From Halodesulfovibrio aestuarii (lineage in GTDB: Bacteria; Desulfobacterota; Desulfovibrionia; Desulfovibrionales; Desulfovibrionaceae), in the NCBI RefSeq assembly GCF_050571805.1, contig NZ_CP192219.1: a stretch of 64,000 nt of DNA. One strand, written 5' to 3'. Below, piece after piece: positions 45,954-55,512 of this stretch. A program made the translations under genes and the position numbers. The first letter of the stretch is position 1, and each line of letters starts with the position of its first letter. The notes under the pieces are model-generated. The model worked only from the letters and a program-made list of their open reading frames with translations, had not been told where the DNA came from and did no database searches.

Positions 45954-46856
45954 TTAATTATACAGGAGCTGAATAGAGTTTTGTTCTCGCACAGTATTAA
46001 CAGGTGCAAGATCAAGAGCTGTAGAGATAAGTTCCTTAAGAAAGTTTGTCTTTTTCTTAGGACCTTCTTCAAGAGGCAGGGGAGCGTCTAATTTACAGAG
46101 CTTAGCTAATTCCATGTAGGCAGTTTCCCTGTCGCCAAGCATATCTACAAGTCCTGCTGCAAGGGCTTGTTTGCCTGTCATAGCGCGACCATCTGCATAT
46201 GGCAGAATTTGTTCGCGCTTCATGTGGCGGCCTTCGACAATGACATCAAGGAACTGGTCGTACATGTCCATGATGATAGCATGCAGATAGTCGCGTTCTT
46301 CTTGCGTCATCGTCTGGAAAGGACTACCGGCTGCTTTGAGTTTGCCGCTTGTAAGGGAAAGATAGGAGACGCCGATTTTTTGCATCAGCCCTTTGAAATT
46401 GGGGAGTTCCATCTTTACACCGATGGAACCGGTGAGTGTTGCTGGATTAGCAATAATTTTATGACCGGCTGCAGCAATGTAGTAACCGCCGGAAGCGGCA
46501 ACTGTGCCCATTGAGATAACAACAGGTTTAACTTCGGCGAGGCGTTTAATTGCGTAGTACATTTCTTGCGATGCAGCTACTCCGCCACCGGGAGAGTTGA
46601 TGCGCACCACGACGCCTTTGATAGAGTCGTCTGTGCGCAGCGCGTATGCCCAGTCAGATACTTTACGGGAATCTGCAATAAAGCCTTCCACGTTAATTAC
46701 GCCGAATTTTTCCTGCGCAAAATAAGGTATGTCATTACCTTTTGTAACGCGTAAAGCCGCAGTAGCGCCTGCGAACAGGGCTACTGCGGCAATAATTAGC
46801 ATTATGCCAAACAGAAGCGGATGCTTCTGCGAGAAGTTAGGCTTATTCGCCTGCAT
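45954..46856 (-). CDS. sppA: Signal peptide peptidase SppA
   Basis: Membrane serine protease (family S49) that degrades cleaved signal peptides. From the ATG at 46856 it has 300 residues, with one N-terminal membrane anchor (LLFGIMLIIAAVALFAG). Catalytic region: GVVVRINSPGGGVAASQEMY, then the serine in MGTVAASGGYYIAAAG, NPATLTGSIGV and the general-base lysine in LTSGKLKAAGSP. This is the short 36K-like form. Its start overlaps the end of rpsA by 14 bases in another frame, indicating translational coupling; a longer in-frame start further upstream would overlap rpsA more. Confidence 0.92.
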   Translation of the reverse strand: MQANKPNFSQKHPLLFGIMLIIAAVALFAGATAALRVTKGNDIPYFAQEKFGVINVEGFIADSRKVSDWAYALRTDDSIKGVVVRINSPGGGVAASQEMYYAIKRLAEVKPVVISMGTVAASGGYYIAAAGHKIIANPATLTGSIGVKMELPNFKGLMQKIGVSYLSLTSGKLKAAGSPFQTMTQEERDYLHAIIMDMYDQFLDVIVEGRHMKREQILPYADGRAMTGKQALAAGLVDMLGDRETAYMELAKLCKLDAPLPLEEGPKKKTNFLKELISTALDLAPVNTVREQNSIQLLYN

Positions 46857-48555
46857 CCTCAAGCTGCTTGAAGATGTCGCCGAGGGTCTGCTGACCAGCA
46901 TCGGAACCGCCGGAACGGAATTCACGAGGCTTTTTGCGATCTTCTTGTTCTTGAAGCTGTTTGATGGAAAGTCCGAGACGACGTTCTTCAGCGCTAACGT
47001 GGATAACTTTAGCTTTGATGGTTACGCCTTCTTTGAACATTTCAGAAGGAGATTTCACTTTTTTCTGAGAAATTTCAGAAACGTGAACAAGACCTTCGAT
47101 GCCTTCTTCTACTTCTACGAAGAGACCAAAGTCAGTGATGTTGGTTACAACACCTTCAACAATGGTACCGTTAGGGTAGTTGGAAGGAACTTTAGACCAA
47201 GGATCTTCGGAAAGCTGTTTAACACCGAGGGTGAATTTTTCGCTGTCCTGATCAACTGTAAGAACTTTCGCCTGTACAGTGTCGCCAACCTGGAAGAGTT
47301 CGTTAGGGTGGCGGATTTTTTTGGTCCAAGAGATATCGGAAACATGAATCAGGCCGTCAATGCCGTCTTCGATGCCGATGAACATACCGAATTCGGTGAT
47401 GTTTTTGATAACACCTTCGAGGATGGTACCTTCAGGGTATTTTTCAGCAACGATTTCCCATGGGTTTGGCTTAACTTGCTTCATGCCGAGGGAGATGCGT
47501 TTTTTATCTTCGTCTACGCCGAGGATAACAACTTCAACTTCGTCGCCTACGCGTACCATCTGGGATGGGTGGCGGAGTTTACGGGTCCATGACATTTCGG
47601 AAATGTGTACGAGACCTTCAACGCCTGGCTCGAGTTCCACGAATGCACCGTAATCAACGAGGTTAGTAACCTTGCCGCTGAGACGCTGGCCTTCAGGGAA
47701 TTTAGCAGTGATGTCCTGCCAAGGATCTTCAACAAGCTGTTTGAGACCGAGAGATACTTTCTGGTTCTCTTTGTCGAAGCTGAGAATTTTAAGCTCGAGT
47801 TCCTGACCAAGCTGTACTAATTCTTTTGGATGGCGGATGCGTTTCCAAGACATATCAGTGATATGCAGGAGACCGTCAAGGCCGCCGAGGTCAACGAATA
47901 CACCGTATTCGGTGATGTTTTTCGCTTTACCGGTAACGATCTGGCCTTCATCAAGTGTAACGAGAAGGTCCTGACGTTTGGAATCGCGTTCTTCTTCAAG
48001 AAGTACGCGGCGAGAAACGATAACGTTGCTACGACGACGATTGATCTTCAGTACACGGAATTCAAACTCTTCGTTCACGAGCGCGTCCATGTCTGGCACA
48101 GGGCGCAGATCAACGTGGGAGCCAGGAAGGAATGCGTCAATGCCACCGAGGTCTACTGTGTAACCACCTTTGATACGACGAACGATGCGGCCAGTAACGA
48201 CGGAGTTCTTTTCCTGAACTTCTTCGAGCTGGTCGAACATCTGCATGCGTTTTGCTTTTTCAAAGGACAGGGTGATGGTGCCTTCCATTTCGTTCTTACG
48301 AACAACAAAAACATCCACCTTGTCCCCTACGCCAACGCTTACCGCGCCGTCTGCATCTGCAAACTCGGAAGCAGGGATCTGACCTTCTGACTTAAAGTTT
48401 ACGTCAACGAGAACGTAGTCATTGTCCACGCGAACGATTTCGCCCTTAACGATTGAACCTTCATCCAGCTCACCAAAATCGGAGCTGAGGTAATCTTCAA
48501 GAGCAGCCTCAAAGCTCATTTCAGCTTCGAGTGAGTTATTTTCCATGGTTTCCAT
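46843..48555 (-). CDS. rpsA: 30S ribosomal protein S1
   Basis: RNA-binding ribosomal protein that helps mRNA load on the 30S subunit. 570 residues from the ATG at 48555 (GGAGG site 7 bases upstream). Six S1 (OB-fold) domains are visible, each opening with a variant of EGxIVxGxVxNITxYGxFVDL; the first two are divergent and bind the ribosome, and the last four have the HISEMSW type core. It is the first gene of an rpsA-sppA pair. The upstream extension to 48621 has no better start signal. Confidence 0.97.
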   Translation of the reverse strand: METMENNSLEAEMSFEAALEDYLSSDFGELDEGSIVKGEIVRVDNDYVLVDVNFKSEGQIPASEFADADGAVSVGVGDKVDVFVVRKNEMEGTITLSFEKAKRMQMFDQLEEVQEKNSVVTGRIVRRIKGGYTVDLGGIDAFLPGSHVDLRPVPDMDALVNEEFEFRVLKINRRRSNVIVSRRVLLEEERDSKRQDLLVTLDEGQIVTGKAKNITEYGVFVDLGGLDGLLHITDMSWKRIRHPKELVQLGQELELKILSFDKENQKVSLGLKQLVEDPWQDITAKFPEGQRLSGKVTNLVDYGAFVELEPGVEGLVHISEMSWTRKLRHPSQMVRVGDEVEVVILGVDEDKKRISLGMKQVKPNPWEIVAEKYPEGTILEGVIKNITEFGMFIGIEDGIDGLIHVSDISWTKKIRHPNELFQVGDTVQAKVLTVDQDSEKFTLGVKQLSEDPWSKVPSNYPNGTIVEGVVTNITDFGLFVEVEEGIEGLVHVSEISQKKVKSPSEMFKEGVTIKAKVIHVSAEERRLGLSIKQLQEQEDRKKPREFRSGGSDAGQQTLGDIFKQLEDAGE

Positions 48556-48766
48556 AAAGAATCCTCCAACCAACAAAAAAAATTTTTCCCACTTGGAAAG
48601 TGAGATGGGAAGTGTTAGCAAATTACCGTTGTAAACTCAACAGAAAATGCTGTGAATATCAGGATTTTACCCTCAGGGTCATGCCGCTTTGGGTGTTTTA
48701 CGTATGTTTTTCGCATGGTAGACTTCGTTTCTAGGGAAAACATGCAAAAAAAAATACAACGGGCTA

Positions 48767-50065
48767 TTATGCGAGTGCGACTAAGTCGTAATCACGTGTT
48801 TCTACAATTTCTGCTTCAACCATCGCGCCCGGTTCTACGTTAGGGCCGCTCACATACGTAATTCCGTCCACTTCCGGAGCCTGAAACCAAGTACGGCCAA
48901 CATGCAGTCCCGGCCACTCGTCGTGTTCGCTATCAACGAGTATTTTCATGCGCTGACCTTCATACTGTTCCAGAATATCTTCACTGATGTCGCCTTGAAT
49001 TTCCATTAGAGCATCACGGCGCCATTCTTTTTCTGTGTCATCAATCTGGTTTTCCATTGCGGCAGCTGGTGTTCCTTCTTCAGCCTGATAGGCGAAGATG
49101 CCGAGATGATGGAACCGTGTCTCAATAATGAAGTCGCGCAGGTATTCCCACTGTTTTTCTGTTTCACCCGGGTAACCAACAATGATGCTGGTACGGATTG
49201 CAGCTTCAGGGAATATATCACGGATGCGGTCGATTACTTCACGCGGGTTGCGTGCAAACGGGCGTCCCATACGTGAAAGAACGTCTGAATGCGCGTGCTG
49301 AATCGGTACATCAAAGTATGGTACAAAAGGTTCACCGGCATCGCGCAGGTATTTAAGAAAATCTGTAGATAGACCAGCAGGGTACAGGTACATGAGGCGT
49401 AAGCGTTCAAGCCCGTCCAGTGGCAGAATTTTGTCTAAAAGTTCCTGCAATCCGTGTTTTAAGCCCAGTTCTCGTCCGTAGGCTGTAACGTCCTGAGCCA
49501 CGAAAATAAGTTCTTTTACACCCTGAGCAAGTGCATGTTTTGCATCGCGTACCACTGTTTCGGCAGGGGTTGTGTGTAAGTCTCCGCGGATGGATGGAAT
49601 AGTACAGAATGCACACTTATGATTACAGCCGTCACTGATTTTCAAGTACGCGTAGGAAGGTCCTGTGGAAATAAGTCGAAGCGGATCTTTAATGAGTGGA
49701 AGTTTCATGGCTTTCGCAATCATTTCAGGCCACTCTTCCATTTGGGTGTTTGTAAGCCATAGATCAACTTCCGGAATTTCTGACGAAAGATCTTTTTCCC
49801 CGAAGCGGCCTACAAGGCAGCCTACAACAGCAATAAGTGGACGTTTTCCAGCTCCCATGCCTTCAACATCTGCAACGGCCTGCAAAATTGTCTGCACGGA
49901 TTCTTCAATGGCTGGTTGAATAAAGCCACAAGTATTAATGAGAACAAGATCAGCATCTTCTGGCTGTTCGACGGGGGTAATTTTTGTGCTTACAGCACCT
50001 AAAAGCCATTCTGTATCGACTCTGTTTTTTGGGCAGCCAAGGCTGATGGAAAAAATATTAATCAT
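48767..50065 (-). CDS. rimO: Ribosomal protein S12 methylthiotransferase RimO
   Basis: Radical-SAM enzyme that adds a methylthio group to the aspartate of ribosomal protein S12. 432 residues from the ATG at 50065. The N-terminal UPF0004 domain binds one cluster (SLGCPKNRVDTEW, NTCGFIQPA, VVGCLVGR). The radical-SAM motif is CNHKCAFCTIP, and a TRAM domain ends the protein. A start further upstream overlaps the divergent kinase promoter and is less likely. The ribosome site is weak. Confidence 0.94.
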   Translation of the reverse strand: MINIFSISLGCPKNRVDTEWLLGAVSTKITPVEQPEDADLVLINTCGFIQPAIEESVQTILQAVADVEGMGAGKRPLIAVVGCLVGRFGEKDLSSEIPEVDLWLTNTQMEEWPEMIAKAMKLPLIKDPLRLISTGPSYAYLKISDGCNHKCAFCTIPSIRGDLHTTPAETVVRDAKHALAQGVKELIFVAQDVTAYGRELGLKHGLQELLDKILPLDGLERLRLMYLYPAGLSTDFLKYLRDAGEPFVPYFDVPIQHAHSDVLSRMGRPFARNPREVIDRIRDIFPEAAIRTSIIVGYPGETEKQWEYLRDFIIETRFHHLGIFAYQAEEGTPAAAMENQIDDTEKEWRRDALMEIQGDISEDILEQYEGQRMKILVDSEHDEWPGLHVGRTWFQAPEVDGITYVSGPNVEPGAMVEAEIVETRDYDLVALA

Positions 50066-50142
50066 GTGGTGGTTTCCATTATATGTACTATTTTTGACTG
50101 ATGAAAGTAGTGGTTGCAGTATTGTCATAGGAGAGATCATAC

Positions 50143-51702
50143 GTGGAAAGTAAGCAATGTTTTGAGGTAGGCAACGAGATTTTCATTACGCTCAACATAG
50201 CAACAATCGGGTATCGTAGCACATATCGTGAACTGTTGATGCATCTTTTTTCAACAGATATGCCTAATGGCGTGGTGCGAATTAAAGTATGTGCTGTTGC
50301 GTGCGCGCCCCAAGAGGAACTGCCGGGGTTGTTGTGTCTTGATGGCGTAGATTTCTATGACAGTGTTGAGGAGCTATGCGAGAATATAGACGATGTCAAT
50401 ATAGTCTTCGACCTTTCGAAGGAATGTAAATATTTGGAGCATGTTAAGCAATGCGCCCCTGCAGGAGTTTCTGTGGTTGGTGGTGATGCGCTACTTGTTT
50501 TTAGAAAAACGGATTTTGATTCTGAACAGTTAGAGGTCAACGCATGTAATCTGGACAGAGCTCTTGGCTTGTTCAGTACTTTTGTCGATCAGGCAGAAGA
50601 GGAATTTTGGCTTCTTGATAATAAAGGGATTGTCTTGGATGCAAACAGGGCGGTGCTTGATAGGCAACGTGATGTTGATTTTGAAGGTGCGGATGGGACA
50701 CTTATAAATAATGTTCTGCCGTATGCGCAGCAACCGGGGAATGCCATTGTAGAGGCTGTTAACAATGCCCGGCGGATAGATCAGGTTATCACCAAAGTTA
50801 CTAGCGATGGAGAACTGCAATATTCCGGTATCTCAGCGTATCCCGTCGTAAAGCGCGATGGGACAGTTCGATCGGTTATTTTGATGCGCAAGGATATCAC
50901 ACAAAATTACAGAGTGATGCGTAGGCTTCAGCAAACAGAAAAGCTAGCAGCTATAGGGGAAATGTCCGCCTTTGTGGCACATGAAATTCGAAATCCTTTA
51001 TTTGCTATCGGTGGTTTTGCAAATGCGTTGCTGAAACAGCAAAATTTGAATGAAGATGATACAAAGAAAATCAAAATTATCTATAATGAGTCTAAACGAT
51101 TGGAGAAGATTTTAAAAATTATTCTTAATTTTGCCCGTCCGGCCCATGGAGATGAAGGCGAGGTCGATGTTAATGAAATTATTTTGGAAGCGCTTGGGTT
51201 ACTCCGCATGAAGTTTGAGTCCCAAGGAGGTAAGGTTATAACAAATCTGGATGCGAAGGGGATTAAAGTCCGCGGAAACCCTGATCAGCTGAAGCAGTGT
51301 GTGATTAACGGAATAAAGAATGGGTTTGAAGCCATGCCGAATGGTGGAACCATGAGAGTTGAAACAACACTCAGTGCGGATAACTGGATAATTGTCCGGA
51401 TAATTGATTCTGGTGAAGGTATTCCGGATGATATTCGCGAACACCTTTTTAATCCGTTTTTCACTACCAAAAGTGGCGGAACCGGTCTGGGGCTGGCTAT
51501 GACCAAAAAAATTGTTGAGGACATGGGCGGAAAAGTAAAGTTACGCAGCAGGGTTAATAAAGGAACAACGTTATCTTTTTATCTTCCTCCACTTTCTCTT
51601 GTTCCTCCAGCAAATAATGAGAAAGATACCGATGGGGTCGTAGAGCCTTCAGGCGGCGCGGGATTTCTGGGCGGGTCTGTCGAATTTATCCCGGAACCCT
51701 AG
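50143..51702 (+). CDS. Orphan PAS-domain sensor histidine kinase
   Basis: 519 residues, starting at GTG 50143 behind AGGAGAG, divergent from rimO. Residues 1-125 form an alpha/beta domain with no membrane helix that looks Rossmann-like (VRIKVCAVACAP, VNIVFDLSKE, GVSVVGGDALLVF) and that I cannot assign. A PAS domain follows (about 145-255, FWLLDNKGIVLDANRAVL). The kinase core has His280 in FVAHEIRNPLFAIGG, an N-box near NGIKNGFEAMPNGG, IIDSGEGIPDD and TGLGLAMTKKIVEDMGG. It is cytoplasmic. No response regulator is adjacent, so its target is elsewhere. Confidence 0.88.
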   Translation: MESKQCFEVGNEIFITLNIATIGYRSTYRELLMHLFSTDMPNGVVRIKVCAVACAPQEELPGLLCLDGVDFYDSVEELCENIDDVNIVFDLSKECKYLEHVKQCAPAGVSVVGGDALLVFRKTDFDSEQLEVNACNLDRALGLFSTFVDQAEEEFWLLDNKGIVLDANRAVLDRQRDVDFEGADGTLINNVLPYAQQPGNAIVEAVNNARRIDQVITKVTSDGELQYSGISAYPVVKRDGTVRSVILMRKDITQNYRVMRRLQQTEKLAAIGEMSAFVAHEIRNPLFAIGGFANALLKQQNLNEDDTKKIKIIYNESKRLEKILKIILNFARPAHGDEGEVDVNEIILEALGLLRMKFESQGGKVITNLDAKGIKVRGNPDQLKQCVINGIKNGFEAMPNGGTMRVETTLSADNWIIVRIIDSGEGIPDDIREHLFNPFFTTKSGGTGLGLAMTKKIVEDMGGKVKLRSRVNKGTTLSFYLPPLSLVPPANNEKDTDGVVEPSGGAGFLGGSVEFIPEP

Positions 51703-51923
51703 CAGACAGAGATAATTACCTTGTTGTAGAAGTGCCATTTTCTACTTGATGACTGGCTGGATATGTTACTAGGGTGTGTTTAAAATAATGATTAGAGGGA
51801 GTTTGCATTATCCCTTTGTATTGTTTGTTTCGAATTTTATGGTAACAAAGATATAGGGATGAACTTGCTAGTGTCGTCTGTATCTATTCAGTCAGAGTTA
51901 GCTTCGCTACATACAAGGACAGA

Positions 51924-52556
51924 ATGATGGAAAAAATTATTGTGCTTGCAACTCGCAATGCAGGTAAGATTGCAGAGCTGGAGAAAACGTTAAGTGAGTA
52001 CGGGCTTTCAGTCAGGGGGCTTGATACCTATCCTGAAATTGGTGAAATCGTAGAAGATGGCGAAACCTTTGAAGAAAACTCTCTTATTAAAGCTCGAACT
52101 GTTGCACAGCTGACAGGTCTGGTTGCTGTGGCAGATGATTCCGGTCTTGAAGTTGATGCTCTGGGGAAAGCACCGGGTGTGTATTCTGCACGATACAGTG
52201 ATGGAACTGCGAACCTGAAGGGTGAAACTCGAGATAAGCGTAATAATGAAAAATTGCTTATCGAACTTGCCAGAATCCCGCACGATAAACGTACTGCCCG
52301 TTTTCGGTGTGTTATGTCTGCCTGTTCTCCATCCGGTAATTGCATTACTGCATCCGGCGCGTGGGAAGGGTTTATTGGCACAAAAGAAGTGGGTGATAAC
52401 GGTTTTGGGTATGACCCGTTGTTTATTGACGCAAAAGACGGTGCAGTTTCTGCACTGCTTAGCCGTGAAGAGAAGAATAAACGTTCTCATCGGGGCAAAG
52501 CCCTTGAGGCGCTACTTACTCAGTGGGAAGAATTCTGGAAGGAACATGGAAGATAG
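51924..52556 (+). CDS. rdgB: XTP/dITP diphosphatase (RdgB/HAM1)
   Basis: Hydrolyses non-canonical purine triphosphates (dITP, XTP) to keep them out of DNA. 210 residues. Signature motifs: VLATRNAGKIAELEKTL, ETFEENSLIKARTVA, VADDSGLEVDALGKAPGVYS and DNGFGYDPLF, then SHRGKALEAL at the C-terminus. Two adjacent ATGs (51924 and 51927) could start it. It ends at a strong shared terminator. Confidence 0.95.
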   Translation: MMEKIIVLATRNAGKIAELEKTLSEYGLSVRGLDTYPEIGEIVEDGETFEENSLIKARTVAQLTGLVAVADDSGLEVDALGKAPGVYSARYSDGTANLKGETRDKRNNEKLLIELARIPHDKRTARFRCVMSACSPSGNCITASGAWEGFIGTKEVGDNGFGYDPLFIDAKDGAVSALLSREEKNKRSHRGKALEALLTQWEEFWKEHGR

Positions 52557-52591
52557 TGACGCTCTGGAATATCTTTTATTATAGTTTTTAT

Positions 52592-52627
52592 AAAAAAAGC
52601 GCCTGTTTTTTAACAGGCGCTTTTTTT
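52592..52627. terminator. Bidirectional terminator between rdgB and the aromatic permease gene
   Basis: AAAAAAAGCGCCTGTT (52592-52607) and AACAGGCGCTTTTTTT (52612-52627) form a perfect 16-bp stem with a TTTT loop between convergent genes. Confidence 0.95.
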
Positions 52628-52640
52628 ACGGGGTTGATTG

Positions 52641-53816
52641 CTAGATGTACGCTGCAACAATAATAACTACGCCACATACAGAAGCAAAGGCGATACTCAG
52701 TTTGCCGCCAGCTACTTCATATGCTGCTTCGCTGTTTGTTTTACTGCGTTCATTACGCAGTTTCCAGCTCATAGCACATGGCAGGCAGAGACAGAGAATT
52801 GCAAAGCCAACCCCTGCGTGGGCAAGAGCGGCAATAAAGCTGCCCGGGGAAAGATATGAAGCGATGATTGGGGGTGCAAATACAACAATAGTGGCTATAA
52901 CGCGGTGTAGCTGGGACTCTCCAAGATTGAAAGTCTCGGCAGCAAGGTCATATAATGATAAGGCGACGCCGAAAAACGAGGTCACGAGTGCAAATGATGC
53001 GAAAATAGACAACACTGCTTTAATGAATACAGAGCCTTGAGAAATGGAAGCAATCAGAGCGTCTACATTACCAGCCATTTGATCAATCTGCGTCATCGGC
53101 ACGCTGCCGAGAGCGAGGAAGAGCCATAGAACGTAGCATACAAGAGGAGCAATTGTTCCGATAATGATTGCCCAATAGAGAGTGTTTCTGTTGCCTTCAA
53201 CAATTTTACAGGTGCTTGGAATACAGAAGTGATAACCGTATGCTGCGAATAAGATAGGCAGACTCGCCAGTAGGTAGTCATAATTAGGTGCAACAGCGAG
53301 TAGGTTATCGAAATTGACTGTGGAACTTAATGAGAAGAAGGCAAAAGCCATGGCACAGAGCATGGTGATAAAGAACACGTTGTTAAAACGTAGAATTGTT
53401 TTAGTTCCACAGAAAATAATGAAGGCCATGATAAGGGCGAAAACTAGTGAGCAAAGGGAGGTTCCAGAGCCGCTTCCTGCAACATGGAAGGTATTGGCGA
53501 GGATACTGCCCATGCCTGTGATGTATGCAACAAGGAGGGCGTAGAGGAGGAATCCAAGGCTTAGCACTGCAACGACTTGGCCCGGCCAGCCTAAGACTTT
53601 TTTAACCATTTTATTAAAGTTTAATCCTGGCCCGACTTCCATATCTACTTCGACAAGCAGTAGGCCGGAATAGAGCGCAAGCGCCCACATAAAAACAAGA
53701 AGAACACAACTCATAGTGAATCCAAGATTGCCAACAGCCATAGGAAGACCGAGCATACCAGCACCAATAGTTGAACCTGCAACAATACATGCAGCGCTAA
53801 ATGCCTTATTAGCCAT
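52641..53816 (-). CDS. Aromatic amino-acid permease (TyrP/Mtr/TnaB, HAAAP family)
   Basis: Inner-membrane proton symporter for tyrosine or tryptophan. 391 residues from the ATG at 53816, with eleven or so hydrophobic helices. The family start is FSAACIVAGSTIGAGMLGLP, and YGYHFCIPSTCKIVEG and SFFGVALSLYDLAAE occur in the expected order. Specificity between Tyr, Trp and hydroxy amino acids cannot be read. A GGGAGG ribosome site is preceded by a 43-base leader hairpin. It is transcribed alone. Confidence 0.87.
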   Translation of the reverse strand: MANKAFSAACIVAGSTIGAGMLGLPMAVGNLGFTMSCVLLVFMWALALYSGLLLVEVDMEVGPGLNFNKMVKKVLGWPGQVVAVLSLGFLLYALLVAYITGMGSILANTFHVAGSGSGTSLCSLVFALIMAFIIFCGTKTILRFNNVFFITMLCAMAFAFFSLSSTVNFDNLLAVAPNYDYLLASLPILFAAYGYHFCIPSTCKIVEGNRNTLYWAIIIGTIAPLVCYVLWLFLALGSVPMTQIDQMAGNVDALIASISQGSVFIKAVLSIFASFALVTSFFGVALSLYDLAAETFNLGESQLHRVIATIVVFAPPIIASYLSPGSFIAALAHAGVGFAILCLCLPCAMSWKLRNERSKTNSEAAYEVAGGKLSIAFASVCGVVIIVAAYI

Positions 53817-53840
53817 AAACAAAACCTCCCAGTTCGTTTT

Positions 53841-53883
53841 GTTCTATTTTGAAGTAAACGGTTACTTTTTGAAAAAATAGAAC
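53841..53883 (-). promoter_or_regulatory. Leader hairpin of the aromatic permease gene
   Basis: GTTCTATTTT (53841-53850) pairs perfectly with AAAATAGAAC (53874-53883). Nested inside, AAGTAA (53852-53857) pairs with TTACTT (53862-53867) around ACGG, leaving a small asymmetric bulge. The structure ends 24 bases upstream of the ATG, just before the ribosome site, and has no T-run. It may be an operator or an RNA hairpin that controls translation or stability. Confidence 0.55.
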
Positions 53884-54381
53884 ATCTATATACAAGGGTG
53901 ATGCTTCATAAAAATGCTTTGGTTTTTGAACAGTAACCAGATGCAAGCTCCGGACAATTTGTAGTTGAATGGAATGAAGCACGTACTAACGGTCGTCATG
54001 TGTCTATCGATCTAATGTAAAATTATAAAAAAAATTGATTGGTAGTTCAGAAAAACGAATTTTATTAATGAAAAACTAACTTTTTTTATAAAAATAATGA
54101 CTTAACGAATGAGGGTGTTGTGTAGCACGGAAGGGCACTCTTTAGTGAATACTTTTTCTTCCCATTAACAAGGCACAACGATTTACAATAACGTTTTCAA
54201 AAAAAGACGGGTAGATAAAGCTTATTGCATATAGCTGGGTGAGATGTGTTACAATTATGGATAAGTAATTAGAGCTACGTTCGAGAATGGTCGTAGTGCT
54301 CTCTTTTATACTTATGTCGGGTTATATTTGGATTGTGTAAGGTACTTATTTCTTCAATTAGGCGACAAAAGGAATAAAAAA
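53884..54381. other. AT-rich intergenic region upstream of the aromatic permease
   Basis: About 500 bases between the permease leader and the argC terminator with no supported gene on either strand. It is strongly AT-rich, with several T- and A-runs around 54020-54085, and should contain the permease promoter. Confidence 0.4.
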
Positions 54382-54414
54382 AAAGGGATGAATCTGATAC
54401 AGATTCATCCCTTT
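54382..54414 (-). terminator. Terminator after argC
   Basis: AAAGGGATGAATCTG (54382-54396) and CAGATTCATCCCTTT (54400-54414) form a 15-bp stem, followed on the minus strand by nine Ts. Confidence 0.95.
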
Positions 54415-54435
54415 AATTGTCTAAGATTAAATGCG

Positions 54436-55488
54436 TTACGGCATCAATGGCGCTAATTTTAGCCCCTCGTTAATGTTAATACCGCACATGAGGTTTGCGT
54501 TTGCGAGCGCCTGTCCTGAGGCTCCACGACAAAGATTGTCAATGGCACTAACGACTATAAGGCGGTTGGTGCGCTTATCGATAGCGAGACCGATGTCACA
54601 GAACATTGTTCCGCGGACATGCTTAGTTTCCGGAAGCTTGCCCATTGGCAGTACGCGTACCCACGGGTGAGTGCGGTAGGCTTCCTCATAAATTGCGTGC
54701 ACGTCGTCCAGCGTCATCTCTTCTGTCAGAGTTGTGTAGATTGTAGACAGAATACCACGGTTAATTGGCAGGAGATGGGTATTGAATGAAACGGTAATGT
54801 CGTCTTTTGCAATAACAGATAGTTCCTGCTCAATCTCTGGGGTATGGCGGTGCGTAGTGAGTCCGTATGCTTTGAAATTGTCGGAAACTTCGCAAAAGAG
54901 GGAGCCGACGCTTGCTTTGCGACCCGCACCGGTGGTGCCGGATTTAGAGTCAACAACGATGCCGCTTTTGAGGATGAACCCTTCTTTAAGCGCAGGATAC
55001 AGGCCGAGGATTGCAGAAGTCGGGTAGCAGCCCGGGTTTGCAACAAGCTGTGCCTGAGGAATTGCATCGGAGTATAATTCCGGAAGGCCGTATACTGCTT
55101 TCTCCAGCAGTTCGCTCTGTGTGTGTTCACACGCGTACCAATGCTCGTATTCATCTTTGCTTCGCAGTCGGAAATCGGCGGAGAGGTCTACAACTTTAAG
55201 ACCTTTTTCCAGCAGAACTGCGGCAATTTCCATAGCTGTACGATGTGGTACTGCGAGAAAAACGAGGTCGCACGCCTGTGCAAGATCATCGGCATCCGGT
55301 TCAGTAATCGGCAGTTCACCATTTTCCATGCCCTGCATGAACGGGTAAATGTCGCGTAATTTCTTGCCGGCTTCAGCACGTGAGGTAACACGCACCAATT
55401 CGAAGTGGTCGTGATTCTGCAAAAGGCGCATCAGTTCCATTCCGGTGTATCCGGTAACCCCTACTAAGCCTACTTTAGTCTGTGCCAT
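54436..55488 (-). CDS. argC: N-acetyl-gamma-glutamyl-phosphate reductase
   Basis: Third step of arginine synthesis: reduces N-acetylglutamyl-phosphate to the semialdehyde with NADPH. 350 residues. The Rossmann motif is VGLVGVTGYTGMELMRLL. Catalytic Cys154 lies in VANPGCYPTSAIL, and GLTTHRHTPEIEQEL and DNLCRGASGQALANAN follow. It is the last gene of an aminotransferase - DUF1844 - argC unit, 24 bp after the DUF1844 gene, and ends at a strong terminator. Confidence 0.97.
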   Translation of the reverse strand: MAQTKVGLVGVTGYTGMELMRLLQNHDHFELVRVTSRAEAGKKLRDIYPFMQGMENGELPITEPDADDLAQACDLVFLAVPHRTAMEIAAVLLEKGLKVVDLSADFRLRSKDEYEHWYACEHTQSELLEKAVYGLPELYSDAIPQAQLVANPGCYPTSAILGLYPALKEGFILKSGIVVDSKSGTTGAGRKASVGSLFCEVSDNFKAYGLTTHRHTPEIEQELSVIAKDDITVSFNTHLLPINRGILSTIYTTLTEEMTLDDVHAIYEEAYRTHPWVRVLPMGKLPETKHVRGTMFCDIGLAIDKRTNRLIVVSAIDNLCRGASGQALANANLMCGININEGLKLAPLMP

Positions 55489-55512
55489 TTACATTATACC
55501 CTGTTTTGGTTG

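Noticed and set aside
51780..51830. AGGGA/TCCCT hairpin upstream of rdgB as a terminator for the orphan kinase
   Set aside because: Only five base pairs with a long loop and no proper T-run; too weak to call.
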